This document shows positions 7,179 to 15,894 of a stretch of DNA of 64,000 bases, one piece after another. The notes below the pieces were generated by a model, which made no database searches, was not told where the DNA came from, and saw only the letters and a program-made list of their open reading frames with translations. A program made the position numbers and the translations under genes. Positions within the stretch are counted from its first letter, which is position 1; each line of letters begins with the position of its first letter. Origin of the DNA: Stenotrophomonas maltophilia (GTDB lineage Bacteria > Pseudomonadota > Gammaproteobacteria > Xanthomonadales > Xanthomonadaceae); contig DEVL01000004.1 in assembly GCA_002363385.1 (NCBI GenBank), forward strand, positions 255,766 to 319,765, in the 5' to 3' direction.

Positions 7179-7239
7179 TCGCCCCTGATCGCGATATTTA
7201 TCCATCCGAATCAATTGGTTGCGATGCCCATTTAGTAGG

Positions 7240-7253
7240 GCCCACCTCCACCA
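7240..7253 (+). repeat. attR core
   Basis: An exact 14-base copy of the tmRNA 3' end (GCCCACCTCCACCA). The bases before it do not match tmRNA, so only the core was duplicated. Confidence 0.83.
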
Positions 7254-7279
7254 TTAGACGGTCCCACAAGCACCACAGA

Positions 7280-7320
7280 AAGCCGGAACCTCCCTTCAAA
7301 CAAGGGGTTCCGGCTTTTTT
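7280..7320 (+). terminator. original ssrA terminator, now beyond attR
   Basis: An 11-bp stem AAGCCGGAACC/GGTTCCGGCTT with an interrupted loop is followed by TTTTTT. It lies just outside the island and is probably the chromosomal terminator that ended ssrA before integration. Confidence 0.75.
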
Positions 7321-7342
7321 GTTGTCTGTCGTCAGGCCCTGC

Positions 7343-8209
7343 TCATGGCGAAGCAGGCGCCGGCGCCGGAAACATCGCGCGCAACGCCTGCAGGGCCGCC
7401 GGGTGATAGATCGTGGCATGGGTCTCCTCCGGCATCGGCTGGTACCTCACCAGCAGCGAGGGCGATGCCTGCTGCAGCAGCGTTGAGAACTGCAGCGTGG
7501 TGGCCGCCAACTGCAGTTGACCGCTGCTGGCCAGGAAAACCCGTGGTTGCATGTGGCGGGCGACCACCAGCTGTTTCGGTGCGTCGGCCAGCAATTGCCC
7601 CCGGTTCCACCACAGACTGGGGTCGAGCGCGATGTAACTGGTGAACAGCCCGGGGTCCTGCAGCAGCGTTTCGACAACGAACAGGCCCGCCAGCGATTCT
7701 CCGATCAACGCACGCTCGTTGGTGGTCGCATAGCGCTTGCGCACCTCCGGCATCAGCTCATCGCGCAGGAACGCCCGGTACGCCGCCGACCCACCGATGC
7801 GTGGTGCGATCTTCCGATCCTCTGGATCATTGCTGGGGCCGGTCATATCGCGGCGACGCTCGGTGTTTTCGATGCCGACCAGCAGGAAGGGACGTATGCT
7901 GCCGTTGCCGGACAACACCTGCAACAGCCCCGCCACGTGCAGGAAATCCTCGTCGATGCCGCCGTCGGGCATGTACAGCACCGGTAGCGGCGCGGCCGGG
8001 TCCAGCCCCCATGGCCGTGGGCGGTACACGTTGATCCGGCGGGTCTCCCCCAGCACCGTCGACTGCACGGTGAATGTTTCGCCAATGACCAGCGGTGAAC
8101 TGGGTGCGGACGGCATGGACGGCGCCAGCTCGGAAGCCAGCGAGGGTGCGACGGACGTAGCAAGCAACAACAGGGGCAGTACGAACATGCGCATGACGCG
8201 ATCCATCAC
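7343..8209 (-). CDS. exported alpha/beta hydrolase, esterase (Fes/IroE/BesA type)
   Basis: A 288-residue serine esterase with a signal peptide (LPLLLLATSVAPSLA). The fold is that of the enterochelin esterase/IroE group: LPVLYMPDGG near the N-terminus, nucleophile elbow GESLAG near residue 165, LDPSLWW, and the catalytic His in HATIYHP near the C-terminus. In this family substrates are siderophore esters, but similar proteins hydrolyse simple esters. No siderophore genes are adjacent, so the substrate is open. It stands alone. Confidence 0.82.
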   Translation of the reverse strand: MMDRVMRMFVLPLLLLATSVAPSLASELAPSMPSAPSSPLVIGETFTVQSTVLGETRRINVYRPRPWGLDPAAPLPVLYMPDGGIDEDFLHVAGLLQVLSGNGSIRPFLLVGIENTERRRDMTGPSNDPEDRKIAPRIGGSAAYRAFLRDELMPEVRKRYATTNERALIGESLAGLFVVETLLQDPGLFTSYIALDPSLWWNRGQLLADAPKQLVVARHMQPRVFLASSGQLQLAATTLQFSTLLQQASPSLLVRYQPMPEETHATIYHPAALQALRAMFPAPAPASP

Positions 8210-8282
8210 TGTGTATCAGCGAGCATAGCCGCCGGAGTACCGCAATCGGAAATGCCGGATTGGCAGCTGGAACGGCAGCCTC

Positions 8283-8594
8283 TCACGGCAACGTAAACTT
8301 CCGCGCCATCCGCAGCGGCCACACCGAAGTGAACTGCGCACCACCCACCAGCCGGTAGGCTGCAGACACGCTGTGCAGCACGCCCATCGCCTCCAGCACA
8401 TCCTTGGTCTTCCGGAACGTCGGGCGCGGATCTGCGGTGAACATGAAAAGGTTGATCTCTTTCGCGCTGACGTCGTAGCCGTCCAGCGTGGCGGCCTTGC
8501 CGAGCGCGGTGGTCAGCTCGGCCTCCAGGGTGGCCAGAAAGGCCTCGTCGTCCAGCGACTTTCGCCAGAACTTGATCACAAGCTGGTAATCCAT
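8283..8594 (-). CDS. hypothetical protein
   Basis: A 103-residue protein starting MDYQLVIKFWRKSLDDEAFLA. It appears to be a small soluble alpha/beta protein, ending in basic and hydrophobic residues, and I do not recognise a family. The internal ATG is preferred to one 81 bases upstream that would overlap the TetR gene. It lies downstream of the MFS/TetR genes on the same strand and may be cotranscribed with them. Confidence 0.65.
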   Translation of the reverse strand: MDYQLVIKFWRKSLDDEAFLATLEAELTTALGKAATLDGYDVSAKEINLFMFTADPRPTFRKTKDVLEAMGVLHSVSAAYRLVGGAQFTSVWPLRMARKFTLP

Positions 8595-8649
8595 CAGGCG
8601 TTCCCGTCGTTCAAGAAGTGAACCGCCAAGGGTACCCGCATGGCAGGCA

Positions 8650-9201
8650 TCACGCTGTCTTTGAAGCGGCAGCAATCATCTGTGCCAGCCGGTCGGCGAT
8701 GGCCTGCCGCACCTCCGGCGCCAGCCGCGAGCGCGACAGCGCTTCAAACACCCACATGCCGTCGGCGGCGAGCTTGGCGATGAACAGGTCCAGCGAGGCC
8801 GGGTCGCTCAGGTCCTGCGGCGTAGGCGGCGACCAACGCTCCACCACCGCGGTCCACGGCTGCATGTTCTCGTCGGTGGCGGCCGCGTCGAACATCAGCT
8901 GCAGTTCGGCCCGGGTGGCCGTCTGTGCGCAGGTGAGCGCGTAGGCCTGGTAGCGCTCGGGGGGCTCTGCCGCGTCGGCAGGTTTGCCCGCCGCATCGAT
9001 CATGCTCGCCTCCCACACGCCGGCCAGGTGTTGGTGGATGCCCTGCAGCAGCGCATCGCGCGAGGGAAAGTGATACAGCAGCCCGCCCCGGGCGATGCCG
9101 GATTCGGTGGCGACCGCTTCAAAGGTCAGTGCGGTGATGCCGTCGCGTTCGATCACGCGGACGGCGGCATCCAGGATGTTGGTTCGGTTGCTCGGGCGCA
9201 T
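8650..9201 (-). CDS. TetR-family repressor of the MFS efflux gene
   Basis: A 183-residue regulator. The N-terminal helix-turn-helix (NILDAAVRVIERDGITALTFEAVA, GIARGGLLYHFPSRDALL) is followed by a ligand-binding domain resembling TetR_C. It starts 3 bases after the MFS stop on the same strand, so it is in one operon with the pump it probably controls. A palindrome in front of the MFS gene is the likely operator. Confidence 0.9.
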   Translation of the reverse strand: MRPSNRTNILDAAVRVIERDGITALTFEAVATESGIARGGLLYHFPSRDALLQGIHQHLAGVWEASMIDAAGKPADAAEPPERYQAYALTCAQTATRAELQLMFDAAATDENMQPWTAVVERWSPPTPQDLSDPASLDLFIAKLAADGMWVFEALSRSRLAPEVRQAIADRLAQMIAAASKTA

Positions 9202-9204
9202 GGG

Positions 9205-10710
9205 TCAGTGGGCGTGGGAGACAGTGGTGGCCGTGCCGGGGCCATGGCGGCGCAGCAGCACGCCGGTGGTGACGGTGCCGACCAGCAGCACGCCGGCAAT
9301 CACATACAGTACCCAAACGTAGCTGGCGTCGTACGCGGTGCTGGCCGCTGCCAGCCACCCGGCGTCGCCGCCAGGTTGTGCGGCCAGTGCAAGCGCCTGC
9401 TGGATGCTCTGGCCCGCACCGGCGTCCACGCCGTCCGGCAGCGTCACGGTGGCCGAGTAAAGCGCGGCGATCAGGCTGCCCAGCAGGGAGACCGCGAACA
9501 GGCTGCCGAACTCATAGGACACCTCCTCCACCGAGGAGGCCATGCCAGCGCGGTGCGGGGGCACGTTGCCGATGATCGCGGTGGAGGCCACGGAGATGGT
9601 GGCGCCCATGCCCAGCCCGGTCAGCAGCAGCCCGCCAAGGGTCCAGCCAAGGTGGCCGCCGAAGGTCGCCGCGACCAGCACCACACCGGCGGTGCCCACG
9701 CCCAGCCCGCCGGTGATCAGCGGCAACAGCCCGACGCGGTGCAGGAACATGCCGCCGAAAATGGCGCTGGGCAGGCATCCGATCGCCACCACGGACACCA
9801 GCAGGCCAGCCTGCAACGGGGTGTAGTCGGCGACCAGCTGGAAGCGCTGGGTGGTCAGCAACTGCAGGCCGGCGATGGCGAACATTGCAAACGCCGCGGA
9901 CAGCACGCCGGCCAGGAACGGCGCATTGCGGAAGATGGCCACGTCGAGCATCGGATACGGCAGGCGGCGCTGGCGACGCAGGAACAGCACCAGACCGACA
10001 AGGAAGATCAGCGCGGCCCCGCCGGCCAGCGGCCAGTTCGGCGGTGCATGCGCGACCTCCTTGATCGCCACGACCAGCCCGGACAAGGCGACCAGGCTGA
10101 GCAGCGAGGACATCAGATCCCACGGCTTGCTCGCATCGGGCGTGCCGTGCGGCGCGAACAGCACCGCGCCGACCATGGCCAGCAGCACGATCGGCACATT
10201 GATCAGAAACACCGCGCCCCACCAGAAGTGCGCCAGCAGCACGCCGCCGACGATCGGGCCGATGGCGCTGCCGATGATGGAGATACAGCCCCACACCGCG
10301 ATCGCCAGATTGCGCTCGCGCTCGTCTTCGAAGGTCAGGCTGATCAGCGCCAGGGTGGCGGGCATCATCGCCGCCGCGCCCACGGCCAACAGCGCGCGGG
10401 CGGCGATCAGCAGATTGGCATCCGGCGCGAACGCGGCCAGCAGCGAGGCGATGCCGAAGATCGCCAGGCCGATCAGGAACATGCGGCGGTGCCCCAGCCG
10501 GTCGCCCAAGGTGCCCGCACCGAGCAGCAGGCCGGCCATCACCAGCGGGTAGGCGTTGATGATCCACAGGCCCTGCAGCGGGGTTGCGCCCAGCTCTTTG
10601 GTCAGGGTGGGCAAAGCGGTATAGAGCACCGAGTTGTCGAGGGTGATCAACAACAGGCCGGCGGCAACGGTGAGCAGCAGGCTCCAACGCTGGGTCTTGG
10701 TGGGGGTCAT
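9205..10710 (-). CDS. MFS multidrug efflux transporter, DHA2 (14-span) family
   Basis: A 501-residue inner-membrane drug/proton antiporter of the QacA/SmvA group. About 14 hydrophobic spans can be seen, with motif A (GDRLGHRRM after span 2), the LDNSVLYTALP motif in span 1 (D1 type), and the antiporter motif C region GSAIGPIVGG. SmvA-type pumps export cationic biocides and dyes, often under a TetR repressor. That fits the neighbour, but the substrate here is inferred. Confidence 0.9.
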   Translation of the reverse strand: MTPTKTQRWSLLLTVAAGLLLITLDNSVLYTALPTLTKELGATPLQGLWIINAYPLVMAGLLLGAGTLGDRLGHRRMFLIGLAIFGIASLLAAFAPDANLLIAARALLAVGAAAMMPATLALISLTFEDERERNLAIAVWGCISIIGSAIGPIVGGVLLAHFWWGAVFLINVPIVLLAMVGAVLFAPHGTPDASKPWDLMSSLLSLVALSGLVVAIKEVAHAPPNWPLAGGAALIFLVGLVLFLRRQRRLPYPMLDVAIFRNAPFLAGVLSAAFAMFAIAGLQLLTTQRFQLVADYTPLQAGLLVSVVAIGCLPSAIFGGMFLHRVGLLPLITGGLGVGTAGVVLVAATFGGHLGWTLGGLLLTGLGMGATISVASTAIIGNVPPHRAGMASSVEEVSYEFGSLFAVSLLGSLIAALYSATVTLPDGVDAGAGQSIQQALALAAQPGGDAGWLAAASTAYDASYVWVLYVIAGVLLVGTVTTGVLLRRHGPGTATTVSHAH

Positions 10711-10740
10711 GTCGGATCGGAGGGGGCGATGGGATCGTAA

Positions 10741-10762
10741 CTATACAGACTATCCTGTTTAG
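10741..10762. promoter_or_regulatory. candidate TetR operator
   Basis: An inverted repeat CTATACAG-N6-CTGTTTAG, 7 of 8 positions symmetric, lies 31 bases before the MFS start codon in an A+T-rich stretch that would hold the promoter. Size and symmetry fit a TetR-family site. Confidence 0.55.
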
Positions 10763-10929
10763 TTTTAACGACGGGAAGCTGGCCGTGTTCAGCCTGTAGC
10801 GGGGTGTTTGATGCGCACGACACACCGCGCCGTGGCCGGTACGCCCGCCCAACGACGTTTACATCATTGCAGGGGGCTCACCCGGGTAGGCAGGCGCCTT
10901 CCCGATAGGGACTGTGTTGGGGGAATGCT

Positions 10930-11199
10930 ATGGACGGACAGAAAGAGGCTTTTCGGTTGGCGCATGCCGAGCTGGCGCGGTGCTGGGCAGGCGGTATGTC
11001 AGCAGCGGAGCGCTGGGCGGTGTACGACGGCATCCATGATCGGCTCGTCGCGCAATGGCCCGGTGATGCGAATCGCATTGTCGGCATGATGGTGATGTGG
11101 GTGACCGAGATCCGCGGTACATGCCCTGCCCCTTACCGCGTGGCGGACCCTGCCCTGAGTGACACAACGCTGCTGCGGGCGTGTCGCATCGATTCCTGA
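10930..11199 (+). CDS. small hypothetical protein
   Basis: An 89-residue protein (MDGQKEAFRLAHAELARCWA) with a good ribosome binding site, GGGGGAA. It looks helical and soluble and matches no family I know. It converges on the next gene with only four bases between the stops. Confidence 0.6.
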   Translation: MDGQKEAFRLAHAELARCWAGGMSAAERWAVYDGIHDRLVAQWPGDANRIVGMMVMWVTEIRGTCPAPYRVADPALSDTTLLRACRIDS

Positions 11200-11203
11200 G
11201 TCG

Positions 11204-11539
11204 CTAGGACACGCTCGGCTGGAACGGATCGGTATGGCCGGCCACTTCCATGTTGATCGCGTTGATCAGTGCGGAGATCGCGGTCGCCAGGCGGCGGCTG
11301 TCTGCGATGGAGCCGAAGAACAGAATGGACGCGCCCTCCAGTTCCACACCGGCGAGGCCGAGTTCACCCTTGAGCGCGGCGACGCGCTCGTCGAACAGTT
11401 TCAACCAGCGGGCATCGGGGGCGACATCGAGCATCGCCACGATTGCTTCATCGGCACCGTGATCAACACTGGTCTGCAGTGTGGGGACATCGAATCCCAG
11501 CAGTCGGGGCACACTGCTGTCCGGTAGGGGAATGCTCAT
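11204..11539 (-). CDS. hypothetical protein
   Basis: A 111-residue soluble protein beginning MSIPLPDSSVPRLLGFDVP, rich in Ala, Leu and Asp. The internal ATG is preferred because the 26 residues upstream are low complexity and proline rich. No recognised domain. Read convergent to the preceding small gene. Confidence 0.6.
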   Translation of the reverse strand: MSIPLPDSSVPRLLGFDVPTLQTSVDHGADEAIVAMLDVAPDARWLKLFDERVAALKGELGLAGVELEGASILFFGSIADSRRLATAISALINAINMEVAGHTDPFQPSVS

Positions 11540-11844
11540 GGGCGCATGGTAGCCGGTAACCGGGGGCGGTGCGTTTTGATGTTCAGGCTGCGCCTTTGGT
11601 GGTGTGGGCCCGTGCAACGCGAAAGGTCAGACCAGCGCGGCCGGGCCACGGTGCGTACAGATCCGTCCTACGCTTCTTTGTCGCTCTCCTGACCCGAGCG
11701 CTGGCCCTGCTGATCCTGGTCCTGGTCCTGCCGCTGGTGCTGCTTCTGCGCCTCGCGGTGGCGCGTGAATCTCGACAGCGTCTTGATGCTGGCCGGATCA
11801 TGCTCGCGCTGACAGGCCCACGTCCGGGCTCACAAGGAAACGCC
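11540..11844. other. intergenic stretch without a supported gene
   Basis: This 305-base gap separates two divergent genes. It holds an iterated CTGGTC tract near 11718-11736. On the minus strand one frame reads a Gln/Asp-rich peptide ending at a TAG near 11670, but I find no start codon for it. A forward frame runs through into the next gene but encodes a Leu/Val and Arg-rich stretch that does not look like a protein. No clear terminator or operator was seen. Confidence 0.4.
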
Positions 11845-12255
11845 ATGCTGCCGCTCCGCTCGATGTTGCTGACCTCCCTCCTTGCGCTCACACCGATGCT
11901 GGCCAGCGCGGCGGACAAGGTCACCACGACCCCTGTGCACTTCACCAAGGGCGCCAGCAGCGCCACGTTGCGGGGCACGCTATCCGGCTATGAGACGGTT
12001 CGATACACGGTTGCCGCGCGTGCGGGCCAGACCATGGCGGTGACGATCGACGGCAGCCCGAATGCCAACTTCAATGTCTTCGCGCCCGGCGTGGTGCCCG
12101 GTGAGGGCCAGGCGCTGGGCAGCAATGATGAAAATCGCCGCTGGAGCGGGACCCTGCCGAACACCGGCACCTACGTGGTGCAGGTCTACCAGATGCGGGC
12201 ACAGGCACGCCGTAACGAGACCGCACCGCACAGCGTGACGGTGGCCATCCGCTGA
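11845..12255 (+). CDS. exported beta-sandwich protein, PliG-like lysozyme inhibitor candidate
   Basis: A 136-residue protein with a signal peptide (MLLTSLLALTPMLASAADK). The mature part follows the pattern of periplasmic inhibitors of g-type lysozyme: FTKGASSATLRGTLSGYE, then RAGQTMAVTI, then WSGTLPNTGTYVVQVYQMR and ARRNETA near the end. Such inhibitors protect peptidoglycan against host or competitor lysozyme. The ATG in front of LPLRSM is taken because the signal peptide starts there; the frame is open far upstream. Confidence 0.72.
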   Translation: MLPLRSMLLTSLLALTPMLASAADKVTTTPVHFTKGASSATLRGTLSGYETVRYTVAARAGQTMAVTIDGSPNANFNVFAPGVVPGEGQALGSNDENRRWSGTLPNTGTYVVQVYQMRAQARRNETAPHSVTVAIR

Positions 12256-12310
12256 GTCCTGCACCGGGTATCCTCGGCATCGTCGGCTGCCTCCTTCGCA
12301 AGGACCCGGG

Positions 12311-12979
12311 ATGGACTTCCTCAAACTGCTGCGGTCGCTGGAAGAGTTCCTCTACGAACTGTGTACCTGGTTTCTGTTCTTCCCGCGGACGCTGTACCGC
12401 GTGATCGTCCATCCGCGGCGGATGGCCCAGTACGTCAACACTGAACTGACGCAGAAGCTGGACCGCCAGTTCGACGATGCGATCAGCCCGCCGATGTTCC
12501 TGATGCTGGCGGTGCTGGTCGCGCACGGGGTGGAGCTGATGCTGCACCAGCAGGTGGTTGGAACCGGGGCGCTGTCGCGCTCGGTCTTCGGCAATGAAGA
12601 GAGCCTGCTGCTGTATCGCTCGATCACCTTCGCGATCTGGCCGCTGGTGACCACCACCCACCTGCTGCGACGCAAGCACGTGCCGATGACCCGCGAGTCG
12701 CTGCGCCGTCCGTTTTTCATGCAGTGCTACCTGACCGCTCCGTTCGCGGTGGCCCTGTCCACCAGCATGGTGTTCGTGCGGCTGCCGGGCCAGCTGTCGA
12801 CCACGCTGGGCATCGCGGTCGGTGTACTCGCCGCGCTGTGGTATGCGGTGGTCCAGGCCGGGTGGCTGAAGGTCGCCCTGCAGCGCTCGTGGCTCAACAC
12901 GATCCTCTCGACCCTGTGGGTACTGGTACTCGGCGCTGCGATCAACATGACGATCGGCGTGATCCTGCTCTCGAGCTGA
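12311..12979 (+). CDS. multi-span membrane protein
   Basis: A 222-residue inner-membrane protein with a cytoplasmic N-terminus (LRSLEEFLYELCTWFLFFPRTLYR) and about five hydrophobic segments: FLMLAVLVAHGVELML, LLYRSITFAIWPLV, YLTAPFAVALSTSMVFV, LGIAVGVLAALWYAVV and LSTLWVLVLGAAINMTIGVILL. It resembles Yip1-type permease-like proteins in layout, but I do not assign a function. Confidence 0.75.
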   Translation: MDFLKLLRSLEEFLYELCTWFLFFPRTLYRVIVHPRRMAQYVNTELTQKLDRQFDDAISPPMFLMLAVLVAHGVELMLHQQVVGTGALSRSVFGNEESLLLYRSITFAIWPLVTTTHLLRRKHVPMTRESLRRPFFMQCYLTAPFAVALSTSMVFVRLPGQLSTTLGIAVGVLAALWYAVVQAGWLKVALQRSWLNTILSTLWVLVLGAAINMTIGVILLSS

Positions 12980-13077
12980 GGGCGCCACTGCCGATCAACC
13001 GCCATGTCCCGCATATCCTTTCCCTGCCCTTCCGTGCGACCCTTTGGGAACGTTTTCATGGAATGGAGGGATTCCAC

Positions 13078-13950
13078 ATGCTGTCTCGTTTCCACCGGCC
13101 CGCGCTGCTGGCCCTGATGATGCTCGCCGCCCCGCTGGGCAGCGCCTGGGCGCAGGCACCGGATGCGTTGAAGGTGATGTCGTTCAACGTACGCACACCG
13201 GCCGATACCGATCCGGGCAAGCGCTGGGAAGACCGCCGCGATGCGATGGTCACGCTGATCCGCGAGCAGAAGCCCGAGGTGATCGGCACCCAGGAACTGG
13301 TCAAAAAACAGGGCGACTATCTGGTCTCGCACCTGCCCGGCTATACCCTGTTCGGCAGGGACCGGCGCGGCGGCAGTGGCGATGAACACATGGGCGTGCT
13401 GTACGACAACACGCGCCTGAAGGTGATCGAGTCAGGCGACTTCTGGCTGTCCGATACGCCGGACGTGCCGGGCAGCATCACCTGGGGCAACCTGTTCCCG
13501 CGCATGGTGACCTGGGCGCTGTTCCAGCGTCAGGCCGACGGCCAGCGTTTCTATCTGTTCAATACCCACCTGCCCTACCGCGATGAGGATGAGCCCCGCC
13601 GCGTGCTCGGCGCGAAGCTGATCGTCTCGCGGTTGGCCGCACTGCCCAAGGACATCCCGGTGGTGGTCACCGGCGATTTCAACAGTGAGCCCGGCAGTGA
13701 CACCTACAAGGCATTCACCACTGCGTTGGGCGATGCTCGCAAACTCGCCGGCAAGGTCGACGGCCCGCGCCTGACCTTCCATGATTTCACCGGCAAGCCC
13801 ACGGTGGAGCTGGACTGGATCCTGGTACGCGGCTTCAGCGTGGACAGCTTCAGCACGCTGGACCAGAAGCCCGGTGGCGTATTGCCGTCGGATCATTACC
13901 CGGTGCAGGCGGAACTCCGGTTCCCCGCGGGCACGACGACGGGCAAGTAA
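13078..13950 (+). CDS. exported endonuclease/exonuclease/phosphatase family protein
   Basis: A 290-residue exported enzyme (signal peptide LLALMMLAAPLGSAWA) of the DNase I-like EEP superfamily. Motifs are VMSFNVRTP, IGTQELVKKQ with the metal-binding Glu, FNTHLPYRDEDEP, VVTGDFNSEPGS and a C-terminal SDHYPV with catalytic Asp-His. Substrate could be nucleic acid, inositol phosphate or sphingomyelin; the family does not tell. The start has GGAGG at good distance. A hairpin follows the stop. Confidence 0.87.
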   Translation: MLSRFHRPALLALMMLAAPLGSAWAQAPDALKVMSFNVRTPADTDPGKRWEDRRDAMVTLIREQKPEVIGTQELVKKQGDYLVSHLPGYTLFGRDRRGGSGDEHMGVLYDNTRLKVIESGDFWLSDTPDVPGSITWGNLFPRMVTWALFQRQADGQRFYLFNTHLPYRDEDEPRRVLGAKLIVSRLAALPKDIPVVVTGDFNSEPGSDTYKAFTTALGDARKLAGKVDGPRLTFHDFTGKPTVELDWILVRGFSVDSFSTLDQKPGGVLPSDHYPVQAELRFPAGTTTGK

Positions 13951-13960
13951 GGAAACGCGC

Positions 13961-13986
13961 GATGGGCGGTCACAGCACCGTCCATC
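13961..13986 (+). terminator. hairpin after the EEP gene
   Basis: GATGGGCGGT and ACCGTCCATC pair over 10 positions with one G-T wobble, with a 6-base loop, directly after the stop codon. There is no T-run, so it may act as a transcript 3' end stabiliser instead of a terminator. Confidence 0.4.
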
Positions 13987-14031
13987 GGCTTCAGCATGGC
14001 TGCCCGGCGGCCATGCGCGTCCATCACCGCA

Positions 14032-14313
14032 TCACGGCTGCCGCTCATCGATCTGCTGCAGCAACCGATGCAGTGCCTGATGCTGCTCACGTGCCTGGCA
14101 GATCCGCGCGCCGATGGCGATGAACACACCGGTGGCGATCAGGCCGATCTCGAACAGACCTTCGGTCAGGCAACAGAATCCCGTGACCACCGCAAGGATC
14201 GCCACCACGAGCAGCGCGATCACGCCACGGGAAAGCCCCGCGCCGGATGCAGGTCCCGGGTCGTGCAGATGCAGGCGGACAGGACGCCACGGATTGGGTT
14301 GCATGCGGGCCAC
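14032..14313 (-). CDS. small two-span membrane protein
   Basis: A 93-residue protein with two adjacent hydrophobic segments (VIALLVVAILAVVTGFCCL and IGLIATGVFIAIGARI) and a charged C-terminal helix (REQHQALHRLLQQIDERQP). No family is recognised. It stands alone between convergent and codirectional neighbours. Confidence 0.6.
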   Translation of the reverse strand: MARMQPNPWRPVRLHLHDPGPASGAGLSRGVIALLVVAILAVVTGFCCLTEGLFEIGLIATGVFIAIGARICQAREQHQALHRLLQQIDERQP

Positions 14314-14463
14314 TCCAGAAAACGACCCACGCTTTTAGCACCGTGCGCAGACACCGTGCAGAGGCAAAGCCGTCAACCGCGAGGCACTGCGCAGCGGATG
14401 TGACGGCTGTTGCCTTTCTTGCTGTCGGGACGGCGCCCTCGCCGCCCCTGACCCACGCGCCGG

Positions 14464-15894
14464 TCAGCGTTGCGTGACCGCCACCGGGGTGTTGGCCGCA
14501 TCCTGCTGCTGGCCCCAACCACCCAAGGCCTTGTACACCCCCACCACACTGACGTTGACCGTGGATTCGGCCTCGGCCAGTGCATCATCCGCCGCGAGCT
14601 GCGTCCGCTGGGCATCCAACAGCGTCAGGAAATCCTCCGAACCCTCGCGGAAGCGAATCTGCGCCAGCTCCTCGGCGCGCCCTGCCGCCTGGGCCTGCTC
14701 GGCGACGATCGCCAGGCGGGCCTGCTGCTTGGCGTAACGCGTCAGTGCGTTCTCGGTGTCCTCCAGCGCCAGCAGCACGGCCTTTTCGTACTCGGCCGCA
14801 GCGCCGTCAGCCTGCGCCTTGCTCGCGCGCAGTCGGGCTTTCACGGTGCCGAAATCGAACGCGGCCCAGCTGATCGACGGGGTTACCGACCATGCCTTGT
14901 TGCTGCCGTTGACCAGGCCACTGGCATCACCGGACAGGAAGCCGACGAAACCGCTCAGGCTGATCCGCGGGAACAGATCGGCCGTGGCCACGCCGACGCG
15001 CGCGGTTGCCGCTGCCAACCGACGCTCGGCCACGCGCACATCGGCGCGCTGACGCAGCAGATCGGTGGTGTCACCCAGTGGCAAGGCCTTGGCGTAAGGC
15101 CGCATCTCGCGTGGCTGCAGCAGGCTGTCCAATGCGTCCGGGCGCTGGCCCAGCAGCACCGCCAGGCGGTGGCGCGACTGCACTTCGGCCACTTCCAGCA
15201 GCGGGATGTCGGCCTCGATCGCCTTCAGCCGCGCACGGCTGCTCTGCACATCCAGTTCGCTGCCGGCACCCAGTTCCCACCGGGTTTCGGTGAGCTTCTG
15301 GGTGTCGCGCAGGTTGACCAGGGTGCGTTTGGCCACCGCGATGCGCTTCTGGGTACCGCGCAGCTCGAAGTAGTTGCGGGCCACTTCGGCGGCGACGGTG
15401 ACCTGGGCATCGGCAAGATTGTCCTGCTCGGCCCCCAGGTCCGCGCGCGCCGCTTCGGCGGCACGGCGCTGGCGACCGAACAGATCCAGCTCCCAGCCGG
15501 CATCGAAGCCCAGCTGGTAACTCTCGCTGAAGACACGCTCGCCGCCGACAGTGGCATCGGGCTGCTTGCGACGGTCGTAACTGCCGCCGCTGGTGACGTG
15601 CGGCAACTGGTCCAGGCGCTGCTCGACAAACACCGCGCGGGCCTCACGCACACGCGACATCGCGATGCGCAGGTCCAGGTTGGTGCCCAGTGCTTCATGC
15701 ACCAGCTGCTCCAGCACCGGATCGTCGAACTGGGCCCACCAGCTCGCCACCGGCGAGGTGGTGGTGAACACCGGCGCGGCGGCGCCCTGCAGGGTCACCG
15801 GCTCGGCCGGCGGCGCCTGGTAGTTGGGGCCGACGCTGACGCAGCCGGCCAGCAGGGCGCTGGTCACGGCCGCGGTCAACAGGCGGATCACCAT
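14464..15894 (-). CDS. smeX: SmeX, outer-membrane channel of the SmeVWX pump
   Basis: A 476-residue outer-membrane efflux lipoprotein of the NodT/OprM family. The N-terminal signal ends in the lipobox LLAGC, followed by VGPNYQAP, a hallmark of the family. Two repeats of the TolC-like coiled-coil barrel follow. It completes the tripartite pump with SmeV and SmeW. Its start overlaps smeU2 by 7 bases, so it is the last gene of the operon smeU1-V-W-U2-X. That operon is known from S. maltophilia, where its overexpression lowers susceptibility to quinolones, chloramphenicol and tetracyclines. Confidence 0.9.
   Translation of the reverse strand: MVIRLLTAAVTSALLAGCVSVGPNYQAPPAEPVTLQGAAAPVFTTTSPVASWWAQFDDPVLEQLVHEALGTNLDLRIAMSRVREARAVFVEQRLDQLPHVTSGGSYDRRKQPDATVGGERVFSESYQLGFDAGWELDLFGRQRRAAEAARADLGAEQDNLADAQVTVAAEVARNYFELRGTQKRIAVAKRTLVNLRDTQKLTETRWELGAGSELDVQSSRARLKAIEADIPLLEVAEVQSRHRLAVLLGQRPDALDSLLQPREMRPYAKALPLGDTTDLLRQRADVRVAERRLAAATARVGVATADLFPRISLSGFVGFLSGDASGLVNGSNKAWSVTPSISWAAFDFGTVKARLRASKAQADGAAAEYEKAVLLALEDTENALTRYAKQQARLAIVAEQAQAAGRAEELAQIRFREGSEDFLTLLDAQRTQLAADDALAEAESTVNVSVVGVYKALGGWGQQQDAANTPVAVTQR

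Larger units (their letters stand above)
226..7253. mobile_element. integrated genomic island at ssrA
   Basis: An element of about 7 kb lies between the tmRNA 3' end and a 14-base copy of it. A P4-type integrase reads inward from the left edge and an AlpA-like gene sits at the right edge. TGGGGGCATC motifs occur at both ends. The cargo is an unknown two-gene cassette, a tRNA-Phe fragment, a DUF2971 gene, a reversed phage lysis cassette and a membrane protein. No phage structural, replication or conjugation genes are present, so it is a satellite-like or degenerate island. Several cargo genes are visibly richer in A+T than the flanks. Confidence 0.88.

Noticed and set aside
11569..11844. 5' extension of the PliG-like gene frame
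   Set aside because: The upstream part is Arg/Leu/Val rich and a proper signal peptide starts only at 11845.
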